Below are positions 18,738 to 26,674 of a stretch of 64,000 bases of DNA, piece after piece. The notes under the pieces were generated by a model. The model was not told where the DNA came from and did not search any database. It saw only the letters and a program-made list of their open reading frames with translations. Each line of letters opens with the position of its first letter. Positions within the stretch are counted from its first letter, which is position 1. Origin of the DNA: Virgisporangium aurantiacum (GTDB taxonomy: Bacteria > Actinomycetota > Actinomycetes > Mycobacteriales > Micromonosporaceae). Both the position numbers and the translations under genes were made by a program. Location: positions 94,846-158,845 of the forward strand of contig NZ_BOPG01000067.1 of the NCBI RefSeq assembly GCF_016863635.1. The letters are read 5' to 3'.

Positions 18738-19973
18738 CTAGCCGGATCCGGCGGCCACCGCAGCAGCGGACCCTGTGACATCGGCCAGGTAGCTCAGGCC
18801 CTCGGTGGCGACCCGCAGGTAGCGGTCGACCACCGACCGGGGGAGGGCGGCCAGCCGGCTGTGCAGGGAGCGGACCCGCGCGGCGGCCCGCACCGACCCC
18901 GACCGCACCGCCGCCGGCAGCGCCTCGATGGCCAGCTCGGCCGCCCGCTCGGGTGCGCCCGCGTCGAGGTGCGCCTCGGCCAGCCAGGTGGTGTACAGCG
19001 CCACCGGGCGGGGCTGCCGGATGCCGGCCAGCCCGTGGCTGAGCAGCGGGACGGCCAGCTGCGGCCGGTGCAGCACCGCGTAGCACCGGCCGGAGAGCGC
19101 GGCGTACTCGGAGTCGGTGAGCCAGTACAGCCACGGCGGCTCGTCGGCCGGGTCGCGCCGGCCGTACTGCCGATCGGCCGCGGCGATGGCCCGCTCGCAC
19201 CCGCGGGCGTCGCCGGCCCGGGCCGCCGCGTACGCCACCCGCTGCAGCGCGAGCGCCCGCGCACCGGCCGGAGCGGCGCGGGCACTCTCGACCGCGCCGG
19301 CCCGGGCCAGCGCGACCGCGCGGGCCGGATCGGCGGTGACCTGCGCGGCGCTGCCCAGGAGATGGCCGACGAGCGCCGGATCGTCGGCCGCCCGCGCCGC
19401 CCGCAGCCCGAGCCGGTGCGCCGCCCGGGCGGCGGCGTCATGGCCGCCGTCGCCGTTGACCCAGCCGGCCAGCTGCGCCAGCCCGGCGACCGCCGCGAGC
19501 CCGCCCGGCCCGGGATCGCGGCGGGCACCCGCCACCTGGAGCACGTGGTTGACCAGCGGGCTGAGGTCGGCGCCGCCCATCAGGTCGTCGAGCCGGCGCA
19601 GCTCCGCGAGCGTCCACTCCCGGCCGCCACCGGGCGCGCTGACCTCGGGCCAGTACCGCCAGTCGTCGGCCGGGACCGCCGGCTCCGCCCGGCGCCCGGC
19701 GGACCGGCCGCCCCGCGCGACGGCCGCGGCCTGTTCCAGCTCGCCCAGCGGAACCTCCAGGACGACCGCGAGCCACCGCAACCAGTACGCGTTGGGCACG
19801 CGGTGCTCGCGCTCCCACCGGCTGACCTCGTGCCGGGTGACCGTGGCCGTACCGGACGCCGCGCAGAGCAGCTCGGCCATCCGCAGCTGCGTGCGCCCCC
19901 GGGCGACCCGCAACCGCGCCAGCCGGGCACCCAGCGACTCACCATCGATCGACACCTGAGACGACGTTGCCAT
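18738..19973 (-). CDS. XRE-type regulator with long TPR-like domain
   Basis: The 411-residue protein has an N-terminal helix-turn-helix at about residues 12-78 (LGARLARLRVARGRTQLRMAELL, VTRHEVSRWEREHRVPNAYWLRWLAVVLEVPLGEL). The rest (110-400) is an Ala/Leu/Arg-rich helical array resembling the tetratricopeptide sensor of large actinobacterial XRE regulators. It lies upstream of crtE on the same strand (38-base gap) and divergent from metF. It may regulate the carotenoid genes, which is inference from position. The ATG is at 19973. Confidence 0.85.
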   Translation of the reverse strand: MATSSQVSIDGESLGARLARLRVARGRTQLRMAELLCAASGTATVTRHEVSRWEREHRVPNAYWLRWLAVVLEVPLGELEQAAAVARGGRSAGRRAEPAVPADDWRYWPEVSAPGGGREWTLAELRRLDDLMGGADLSPLVNHVLQVAGARRDPGPGGLAAVAGLAQLAGWVNGDGGHDAAARAAHRLGLRAARAADDPALVGHLLGSAAQVTADPARAVALARAGAVESARAAPAGARALALQRVAYAAARAGDARGCERAIAAADRQYGRRDPADEPPWLYWLTDSEYAALSGRCYAVLHRPQLAVPLLSHGLAGIRQPRPVALYTTWLAEAHLDAGAPERAAELAIEALPAAVRSGSVRAAARVRSLHSRLAALPRSVVDRYLRVATEGLSYLADVTGSAAAVAAGSG

Positions 19974-20080
19974 CGGCCACCCCCGCGACCCTCACCACAC
20001 CTCACCCACCAATACCCCACCCCTACGACACTTTCCCCGCCCAACCCCCACAGCCCTGCCACCATCCGGACAAGGCCCGA

Positions 20081-20086
20081 TACAGT
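20081..20086 (+). promoter_or_regulatory. Possible -10 element for a leaderless metF transcript
   Basis: A TACAGT hexamer ends eight bases before the metF GTG at 20094, and no ribosome site lies between. That is the spacing of leaderless actinobacterial transcripts. The same ten-base string TACAGTTCGG also occurs at 1229-1238, ahead of the 59-residue gene. Confidence 0.4.
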
Positions 20087-20093
20087 TCGGTGC

Positions 20094-21011
20094 GTGGCGC
20101 TCGGTCTACCCTCGGTTCTTCCCCGCCGGCATCCCTCCATCGCGGAGCTGGTGCACGCGGCCGAACCGACGTTCTCGTTCGAGTTCTTCCCACCGAAGAC
20201 CCCGGCGGGCGAGACCCTGCTGTGGCAGGCGATCCGCGACCTGGAGCCGTTGCGCCCGTCGTTCGTGTCGATCACCTACGGCGCCGGCGGGTCCACCCGG
20301 GACACCACGGTGGCCCTCACCGAGCGGGTCGCCACCGAGACCACCCTGCTGCCGATGGCCCACCTCACCGCCGTGAACCACTCGGTGGCCGAGCTGCGGC
20401 ACGTCATCGGCCGGCTGGCGGCGGCCGGCGTCCACGACATCCTCGCCGTGCGCGGCGACCCGCCGGGCAACCCGCAGGGCGACTGGGTGCGGCACCCGGA
20501 GGGCGTCCTGTATGCGGCCGACCTGGTACGCCTGGTCAAGGAGCTGGGCGACTTCACGGTGGGCGTCGCCGCGTTCCCGTACAAGCACCCGCGGTCGGCC
20601 GACACGGAGGCCGACACGGCCCAGTTCGTCGCGAAGTGCCGGGCCGGCGCCGACTTCGCGATCACCCAGATGTTCTTCGACGGCGACGACTACCTGCGCC
20701 TGCGCGACCGCGTGGCGGCGGCCGGGTGCGACACGCCGATCGTGGCCGGCGTCATGCCGGTGACCACGATGAGCACCATCGAGCGGTCGTCGCAGCTCTC
20801 CGGCGCGCCGTTCCCGCGGCACCTGGCCGAGCAGTTCGAGCGGGTGGCCGACGACCCGGCCGCCGTGCGGGCGCTGGGTCTCGAGCAGATGTGTGCGATG
20901 TGCGACCGGTTGCTGGCGGAGGGCGTGCCGGGCATCCACTTCATCACCCTGAACCGGTCCACCGCCACCCGCGAGATATGGCAGCAGCTGAGCCTCAGCG
21001 CCATCGGGTGA
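20094..21011 (+). CDS. metF: Methylenetetrahydrofolate reductase
   Basis: The 305-residue FAD enzyme reduces 5,10-methylenetetrahydrofolate to the methyl donor for methionine synthesis. It begins with the family's FSFEFFPPKTPAGE (catalytic Glu), followed by SITYGAGGSTRDTT, ILAVRGDPP, GVAAFPYKHP, FAITQMFFDGDDYLRLRDR and IVAGVMPV. The GTG 20094 start gives a short N-terminal extension before the first strand. It is overlapped by the next gene (GTGA). Confidence 0.95.
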   Translation: MALGLPSVLPRRHPSIAELVHAAEPTFSFEFFPPKTPAGETLLWQAIRDLEPLRPSFVSITYGAGGSTRDTTVALTERVATETTLLPMAHLTAVNHSVAELRHVIGRLAAAGVHDILAVRGDPPGNPQGDWVRHPEGVLYAADLVRLVKELGDFTVGVAAFPYKHPRSADTEADTAQFVAKCRAGADFAITQMFFDGDDYLRLRDRVAAAGCDTPIVAGVMPVTTMSTIERSSQLSGAPFPRHLAEQFERVADDPAAVRALGLEQMCAMCDRLLAEGVPGIHFITLNRSTATREIWQQLSLSAIG

Positions 21012-21676
21012 CCGACTGGAACGGCTACGCGCGGCAGTGGTCGGCCCTGCACGGCGGCTACGATCCGCGCGCGGCCGGGGTGCTGGTGCGCGGCTGGCTC
21101 CGGTTGGCGTATGTCGTGGCGCGGCCGCTGGCGGCCAGGGGTGTCCGCCCGTCGGCGGTGACGTCCGCGGGGGTCGCGGTCGCGGTCGCGGTTCCGGTGG
21201 TCGCGGGGTTCGGTGCGTCATGGGGACCGGTGGGAGCACTGCTGGTCCTCCTCGGCGCCGTGGCCGACTCCGCCGACGGGGCACTGGCCGTGGTGGCCGG
21301 CCGGGAGACGCGGCTGGGCCGGGTCTACGACTCCGCGGCCGACCGCGTCTCGGAGGCGGCCTGGCTGGTGGCCCTGTTCCTGCTGGGCGCGCCGGGCTGG
21401 CTGGTGGCCGGCTGCCTGGGCGTCACCTGGCTGCACGAGTACGTCCGGGCCCGTGCCACCGTGGCGGGCATGGAAGGAATCGGCGCGGTGACGGTGGCCG
21501 AGCGCCCCACCCGCGTCCTGCTGACCCTGTTCGGCCTCCTGGCCGTGGGCGTCGCCGCCCTGGTCGCCCCCGCCCACACCGGGACCACCGCCACGGTGAC
21601 GGCCGCGGTGTGGGCGGCCCTCGGCACCGCCGGCCTGGCGCACCTGTCGGCGGCCGTCGTCCGCGAGCTCCGCTGA
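21008..21676 (+). CDS. CDP-alcohol phosphatidyltransferase-family protein
   Basis: The 222-residue membrane protein has several hydrophobic helices and the CDP-alcohol phosphotransferase signature at about residues 86-108: DSADG, then GRVYDSAADR giving DxxDG...GxxxDxxxD. The AR pair usual after DGxx is replaced by AV. These enzymes transfer phosphatidyl groups from CDP-diacylglycerol to an alcohol such as inositol phosphate or glycerol phosphate; here the acceptor is unknown. The GTG overlaps the metF stop by four bases, and the CrtA-like gene follows at once. Confidence 0.8.
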   Translation: MTDWNGYARQWSALHGGYDPRAAGVLVRGWLRLAYVVARPLAARGVRPSAVTSAGVAVAVAVPVVAGFGASWGPVGALLVLLGAVADSADGALAVVAGRETRLGRVYDSAADRVSEAAWLVALFLLGAPGWLVAGCLGVTWLHEYVRARATVAGMEGIGAVTVAERPTRVLLTLFGLLAVGVAALVAPAHTGTTATVTAAVWAALGTAGLAHLSAAVVRELR

Positions 21677-21677
21677 G

Positions 21678-22352
21678 ATGCCCGGCAACCAGGTCGTGAC
21701 GCTCGACGTGTGGCGGGTGCCGCGTCGGGCCGTGCCGCGGGCGCTGCTCCGGATGGCGTGGCTGCCCTGGGCACTGCGCCGGCGGCGGGACGTCTCATTC
21801 GTCAAGTTGCTCGGCACCGCCCGCGGCTTCGGCGTCGCCGCGGCGGACCCGGTGCGGTGGGCGGCGCTCACGGTGTGGAACGCTCACGCGCGTCCCATCG
21901 ACGCTTTCGACCGGATCGCGGCCGCGCACGTGCGGCTCACCTTGCGCCCGACGGCGTCCCGCGGCCGGTGGGCCGGCCGCGAACCGTTCACCGTCGAGGC
22001 GGCGAAGGGGGACCGGCCGGTGCTCGTGCTCACCCGGGCCCGGCTGCGGCCGACGCGCGCCGCGACGTTCTGGCGGACCATCGGACCGGTCGCCGCGACA
22101 CTAAACGACGCAGATGGTCTGCTCACGGCCTTCGGAATCGGCGAGGCGCCGATAGGCTTCCAGGGCACGGTGAGCATCTGGGCCGGCGGCCGGCAGGTCA
22201 ACGCGTTCGCGTACCGTACGGCCGAGCATGCCGAGGTGGTACGCACGACACCGGTCCGCCGGTGGTACGCGGAAGAGCTGTTCGCCCGCCTCGAAGTGAC
22301 GGAGGTCACGGGCGAACGGGAGGTGATCGGTTGGAGCGCGGAGCAGGCATGA
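21678..22352 (+). CDS. Spheroidene monooxygenase (CrtA)-like carotenoid oxygenase
   Basis: The 224-residue protein resembles the CrtA family, which adds a keto group to acyclic carotenoids. Recognisable parts are LLRMAWLPWALRRRRDVSFVKLLGTARGFG, VLTRARLRPTRAATFWRTIGPVAATLNDADGLLTAFGIGEAPIG and GTVSIWAGGRQVNAFAYRT. It sits in a run of overlapping genes leading to cruF, cruC and crtD, which supports a role in carotenoid tailoring. Which carbon it modifies is not predictable. Confidence 0.75.
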   Translation: MPGNQVVTLDVWRVPRRAVPRALLRMAWLPWALRRRRDVSFVKLLGTARGFGVAAADPVRWAALTVWNAHARPIDAFDRIAAAHVRLTLRPTASRGRWAGREPFTVEAAKGDRPVLVLTRARLRPTRAATFWRTIGPVAATLNDADGLLTAFGIGEAPIGFQGTVSIWAGGRQVNAFAYRTAEHAEVVRTTPVRRWYAEELFARLEVTEVTGEREVIGWSAEQA

Positions 22353-22900
22353 GACTGGTCGCCTGGCAGGCTGCCGACCTGCTGCGCCACCTCGACGCCG
22401 CGATCAGCGTCTACGGGCAGGCCATGGGCTACCCGCAAGACCTGCTGGAGACCCGCAAGGGCTACGTCGCCGCGCATGCCCACCGGCCCGACTTCCGGGC
22501 GGTCGCCACCCTCGGCGAGGGCGACGAGCTGCTCGGCTTCGGGTACGGCTACCTGTCGGCGCCCGGCCAGTGGTGGCACGACCAGGTCGCCGGCGCGCTG
22601 CGCCGGGAGCAGCGGCGCTGGTGGCTCACCGACTGCTTCGAGCTGGTCGAGCTGCACGTGCGTCCCGACGCGCAGGGGCACGGCCTCGGCGCGCGCCAGT
22701 TGGCCGCGCTGCTCACCGGGCCGCGGCAGCGCACCGTGGTGCTGTCGACGCCGGAGGCCGACGAGACGCGGTCCCGCGCGTGGCGGCTGTACCGCCGGTT
22801 CTTCTTCTCCGACGTGCTCCGGCACTTCTACTTTCCCGGCGACGACCGCCCGTTCGCGGTGCTCGGCCGGCAGTTGCCGCTCAGCGATCTGCCTTCGTGA
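22349..22900 (+). CDS. GNAT-family N-acetyltransferase
   Basis: The 183-residue protein has the GNAT acetyl-CoA site: ELVELHVRPDAQGHGLGARQLAALL (the Q/RxxGxG/A loop) and a preceding LLGFGYGYLSAP strand. The substrate is unknown. It overlaps the CrtA-like gene by ATGA and the cruF gene by GTGA, so it is part of the carotenoid operon. Confidence 0.85.
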   Translation: MRLVAWQAADLLRHLDAAISVYGQAMGYPQDLLETRKGYVAAHAHRPDFRAVATLGEGDELLGFGYGYLSAPGQWWHDQVAGALRREQRRWWLTDCFELVELHVRPDAQGHGLGARQLAALLTGPRQRTVVLSTPEADETRSRAWRLYRRFFFSDVLRHFYFPGDDRPFAVLGRQLPLSDLPS

Positions 22901-23643
22901 TCTTTGCGGCCCGGCGGTGGCCCTGGCTGCTGCTGGCTTTCCTGGTGCTGCTGCAGATCGGCTATCCGCTGGTGTCCGGCGGAACCCGGGCCGCGCTGGT
23001 GATGGTCACCGTGGTCGCGGGGTTCGGGTTGAGCGTGGGCCATGCCGCGGCCACGCGCGGTCCGCGCGTGGCGGCACTGCTCGTCGTGGTCACGTGCCTG
23101 GGTGGACTCGCGACAGAGGCGCTCGGTGTCGCCACCGGCGTGCCGTTCGGCCACTACGACTACGGCGACGCCCTGGGCCCGAAGCTGGCCGGCGTGCCGT
23201 GGGTGATCCCGCTGGCCTGGACCTGGATGGCGTGGCCGGCGTGGCTGGCGGCCGGGGTGCTGGCCCGCTCGCGGCCGGTCCGGGCGTTGGTGGCCGGCGT
23301 GGGGCTGGCCGCGTGGGACCTGTTCCTCGACCCGCAGATGGTGGCCGAGCGGTACTGGGTGTGGTCGGGGTCGTTCACCGGGCTGCCGGGGGTGCCCGAC
23401 GTTCCGGTGCGTAACTACCTCGGCTGGCTGCTGGTCGCCGTGGTGATGATGGCGCTCCTGTCCGGTGCGACGGGTGATGGCGACGACCGGCCGATGCACG
23501 CCCTCTACCTGTGGACGTACGGCTCCTCCGTGCTGGCGCACGCGGTGTTCCTCGGGCTGCCCTGGTCGGCGCTGTGGGGCGGGCTCGGGATGGGGCTGGT
23601 GGCGGTGCCGTTGGGGGTGCGGCTGTGGCGTCCACGGTCGTAG
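22897..23643 (+). CDS. cruF: Carotenoid 1,2-hydratase-type membrane protein CruF
   Basis: The 248-residue protein has about seven hydrophobic helices and the CruF/DUF422 motifs GHYDYGDALGPKLAGVPWVIPLAWTWMAWPAW, GLAAWDLFLDPQMVAERYW and PVRNYLGWLL. CruF adds water to the psi-end of carotenoids to give a 1'-hydroxyl that CruC glycosylates. The GTG at 22897 overlaps the GNAT stop. Position before the glycosyltransferase fits the pathway. Confidence 0.88.
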   Translation: MIFAARRWPWLLLAFLVLLQIGYPLVSGGTRAALVMVTVVAGFGLSVGHAAATRGPRVAALLVVVTCLGGLATEALGVATGVPFGHYDYGDALGPKLAGVPWVIPLAWTWMAWPAWLAAGVLARSRPVRALVAGVGLAAWDLFLDPQMVAERYWVWSGSFTGLPGVPDVPVRNYLGWLLVAVVMMALLSGATGDGDDRPMHALYLWTYGSSVLAHAVFLGLPWSALWGGLGMGLVAVPLGVRLWRPRS

Positions 23644-24725
23644 CGGTCTGCTCGGGGCTGGCGGTGCTGGTCGCCCTGCACGTCGTCGTGAACGCGCGGC
23701 TGTTGCGTCGATTGCCCATGTCCGAAAGCACGGCCGAAAGCGCCGCCGAAAGCGCGGCCGCCAGTGCCGCCGCCAGTGTCGCCGTGCTGCTGCCGGTCCG
23801 CGACGAGGCCGACCGCGTCGGGCCGTGCCTGCGCTCCCTGCTCGCGCTCGACGGCGGCCCGGAGCTCCTCGTTCTCGACGACGGCTCCACCGACGGCACC
23901 GGCGACCTGGTCCGCAGCCTCGGGATCCGGGTGATCGACGGCGACCCGCTCCCGGCCGGCTGGCTCGGCAAGCCGCACGCGTGCCACCAGCTCGCGCGGG
24001 CCACCGACGCCGACGTCCTCGTGTTCGTCGACGCCGATGTGGTGCTGACGACCGACGCGGTGACCCGCGCGGTGGCCGGCCTGGACGGCTTCGACCTGCT
24101 CACGCCGTACCCGCGGATCGTCGCCACCGGGCTCGGGCAGCGGCTCGTGCAGCCGTTGCTGCAATGGTCGTGGCTCGCGTTCCTGCCGCTGCGGGCGATG
24201 GAGCGCTCGCGCCGCCCGTCGCTCGCGGCCGCCGGGGGGCAGTTCCTCGTCGTGCGCCGGTCGGCGTACGTGTCCGCGGGCGGGCACGCGGCGGTGCGGT
24301 CCGCGGTGCTGGAGGACGTGGAGCTGGCGCGGGCGGTGAAGCGGTCCGGTGGCCGGATCGCGCTCGCCGACGGGTCGGCGGTGGCAACCTGCCGCATGTA
24401 CGACTCGTGGCCGCAACTGGTCGACGGCTACACGAAGTCGTTGTGGGCGTCGTTCGGGTCGGCGGCCGGTGCCGTCGGGGTGGTGGCGATGCTGGTCGCG
24501 CTGTTCGTGGTCCCGGTGGTCGGTCTTCTCATGTCGCCTATATACGCATCTTTCGGGGTATTGGCCGGTGTGCTGTCGCGGGTGGTCGCCGCCCGCGCCA
24601 CCGGCGGCCGGGCCTGGCCCGACGCGCTCGGCCACCCCGCGTCCGTGCTGCTGTTCGGCTGGCTGGTCGCCCGCTCGTTCCGGCGCCGGCACAGCGTCAC
24701 CTGGAAGGGCCGGCGGATCACGTGA
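23625..24725 (+). CDS. cruC: Family 2 glycosyltransferase, CruC-like
   Basis: The 366-residue enzyme has GT2 motifs VAVLLPVRDEADRVGPCLRSL, LVLDDGSTDGTGDL, WLGKPHACHQLA, VFVDADVVLT and EDVELARAVKRSGG, with C-terminal membrane helices. It probably transfers a sugar to the 1'-hydroxyl made by CruF. Residues 25-45 hold an unusual Ala/Glu/Ser microrepeat (AES, AAES, AAAS, AAAS) just before the catalytic domain. The GTG lies 19 bases inside cruF. The crtD GTG overlaps its stop. Confidence 0.85.
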   Translation: MASTVVAVCSGLAVLVALHVVVNARLLRRLPMSESTAESAAESAAASAAASVAVLLPVRDEADRVGPCLRSLLALDGGPELLVLDDGSTDGTGDLVRSLGIRVIDGDPLPAGWLGKPHACHQLARATDADVLVFVDADVVLTTDAVTRAVAGLDGFDLLTPYPRIVATGLGQRLVQPLLQWSWLAFLPLRAMERSRRPSLAAAGGQFLVVRRSAYVSAGGHAAVRSAVLEDVELARAVKRSGGRIALADGSAVATCRMYDSWPQLVDGYTKSLWASFGSAAGAVGVVAMLVALFVVPVVGLLMSPIYASFGVLAGVLSRVVAARATGGRAWPDALGHPASVLLFGWLVARSFRRRHSVTWKGRRIT

Positions 24726-26149
24726 CGAACGTGGTGATCATCGGTGCCGGCGTCGGCGGCCTGGCCACGGCCGTGCGCCTGGCCGCGGCCGGCCACACGG
24801 TGACGGTGTTCGAGCAGGCCGACGAGGTCGGCGGCAAGCTCGGCCGGCTCGTGGTACCGACCGGCTCCGGTGAGTTCCGCTTCGACACCGGCCCCAGCCT
24901 GGTGACCCTCCCGCACGTGTTCGCCGACGTCCTGCCCGACCTCGACCTCGTCGAACTCGACCCGATCGTGCGCCACCGCTTTCCCGACGGCTCCGAACTG
25001 GACTCGTGCCGCGACCCGGACGAGTTCGCCACCCGCATCGGCGCGCTCGCCGGCCCGGACGCCGCCGACGACTGGCGTCGCCTGTGGCGGCGGGCGGCCC
25101 GGGTGTGGGACACGTCGTGGCGGCACATCCTGACGCGTCCCCTCACGTCACCGCTCGACGTGGGCCGGCTGGCCTGGCGCCTGCGCGACCTGGCCGCGGT
25201 CGCCCCCGGCCGGACCCTGCGCGGCCTGGGCCGGTCGACGCTGCGCGACCACCGGCTGCGCATGCTCCTGGACCGCTACGCGACCTACGCCGGCGCCGAT
25301 CCGCGCCGGGCGCCGGCCGCGCTGGTCGCGATCCCCTACGCCGAGCTGCACTTCGGGGGCTGGTACGTGCCGGGCGGCCTGGCCCGCATCGCCGACGCGC
25401 TGCTGGCGGCGGCGCAGTCGCGGGGCGTGGCCGTACGCCTGCGTACGGCCGTCGCCCGGATCGAAACGGCGGGGGGACGCGCGTGCGGCGTCACGCTCGC
25501 CGACGGGACCCGGGTGCCGGCCGACGTGGTGGTGGCGAACGCCGACGCGGAACACGTCTACCGCGACCTGCTCCCGACGCCGGCCCGCCTGGCGAAGCTG
25601 GCCGACCGCAGCCTGGCCGGCTTCGTGGTGCTGCTCGGGCTGCGCGGCACCTCCGACGCCGCCCACCACACGGTGTACTTCCCGGCGGACTACGACGCCG
25701 AGTTCGACGCCGTCTTCGGTGGCCGCATCCCGGCCGACCCCACGGTCTTCGTGACCGCGGCCGCCGACGACGCCGTGCGCCCGCCCGGCCACGAGGGCTG
25801 GTTCGTGCTGGTGAACGCCGCGCCGCAGGGCGCGGTCGACTGGACCGTTCCGGGCCGGGCCGACGCGTACGCCGACCGGATCCTCGACCTGCTCGCCGAG
25901 CGCGGCGCCGACGTCCGCGACCGCGTGCTGTTCCGTGCGGTGCGCACGCCGGCCGACCTGCGCGACCGGGCCGGGGCGCCGGGCGGCACGATCTACGGCA
26001 CGGCGGCACACGGCCTCACCGGGCTGCTCCGCCCGGCCAACCGGGGACCCGTGCGGGGGCTGTTCCTGGTGGGCGGCTCCGTCCATCCCGGCGGCGGCCT
26101 GCCGATGGTGCTGCTGTCGTCGGCGATCGTTGCCGCCCAGATCGGGTGA
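24722..26149 (+). CDS. crtD: Carotenoid 3',4'-desaturase/phytoene desaturase family (CrtD-like)
   Basis: The 475-residue FAD enzyme opens with VVIIGAGVGGLATAVRLAAAGHTVTVFEQADEVGGK (dinucleotide fold) and ends with GLFLVGGSVHPGGGLPMVLLSSAIV, the CrtI/CrtD signature. In the sioxanthin-type pathway of Salinispora, cruC, cruF and crtD lie together and this gene introduces the 3',4' double bond. A plain phytoene desaturase role is less likely given these partners. No phytoene synthase (crtB) is in the window, so earlier steps must be encoded elsewhere. Confidence 0.88.
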   Translation: MTNVVIIGAGVGGLATAVRLAAAGHTVTVFEQADEVGGKLGRLVVPTGSGEFRFDTGPSLVTLPHVFADVLPDLDLVELDPIVRHRFPDGSELDSCRDPDEFATRIGALAGPDAADDWRRLWRRAARVWDTSWRHILTRPLTSPLDVGRLAWRLRDLAAVAPGRTLRGLGRSTLRDHRLRMLLDRYATYAGADPRRAPAALVAIPYAELHFGGWYVPGGLARIADALLAAAQSRGVAVRLRTAVARIETAGGRACGVTLADGTRVPADVVVANADAEHVYRDLLPTPARLAKLADRSLAGFVVLLGLRGTSDAAHHTVYFPADYDAEFDAVFGGRIPADPTVFVTAAADDAVRPPGHEGWFVLVNAAPQGAVDWTVPGRADAYADRILDLLAERGADVRDRVLFRAVRTPADLRDRAGAPGGTIYGTAAHGLTGLLRPANRGPVRGLFLVGGSVHPGGGLPMVLLSSAIVAAQIG

Positions 26150-26156
26150 CGCCAGA

Positions 26157-26654
26157 TCAGGTGACGTCGGTGAGGTCGCCGGTGGTGAGCCGGCGCAGCT
26201 CGTCGGGCGTGATGGGGAACACGGCCTGGGGAATGCCGCCCGCCGCCCACACCTCGTCGTACTCGAAGAGCGCCTTGTCGATCAGCGTGCGCATCTGCGT
26301 GCCCTCGACGGTCGGATGGACCGGGGCGACCCCGCCGATGACCTGGCCGGTGTGCCGGCGGACGAAGTCCGGGGCGGCCCGCCGGACGACCGTGACACCG
26401 GCCACCTCGGCCAGCCGGGCCGTGTTGGCGCGGTGGGCGCCGGACGTGAGCACCAGCAGCGGTGCCCCGTCGGCGTCGAAGATGAGTGAGTTCGCGATCT
26501 GCCCGACCTCGACCCCGAGCGCCGCGGCGGCGGCCACCGCCGTGTGCACGGCGGAGGGAAGGGTACGGACCCGCGACGGCGAGCCGTCGGTGCGACGGGC
26601 ACCGGCGGCGTCGAGGGCATCCTGAACGGCCTGCACGTTGGGATGGACCGGCAT
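26157..26654 (-). CDS. YbaK/ProX-family aminoacyl-tRNA deacylase
   Basis: The 165-residue protein has the editing-domain motifs GVEVGQIANSLIFDADGAPLLVLTSGAHR and QVIGGVAPVHPTVEGTQMRTLIDKALFEYDEVWAAGG. Relatives hydrolyse mischarged tRNAs such as Cys-tRNA(Pro). The ATG at 26654 puts the family's first helix (NVQAVQDALDAAG) at the N-terminus. It is convergent with crtD, with seven bases between. Confidence 0.9.
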   Translation of the reverse strand: MPVHPNVQAVQDALDAAGARRTDGSPSRVRTLPSAVHTAVAAAAALGVEVGQIANSLIFDADGAPLLVLTSGAHRANTARLAEVAGVTVVRRAAPDFVRRHTGQVIGGVAPVHPTVEGTQMRTLIDKALFEYDEVWAAGGIPQAVFPITPDELRRLTTGDLTDVT

Positions 26655-26674
26655 GGCAGCAATCCTGCCTTTTC

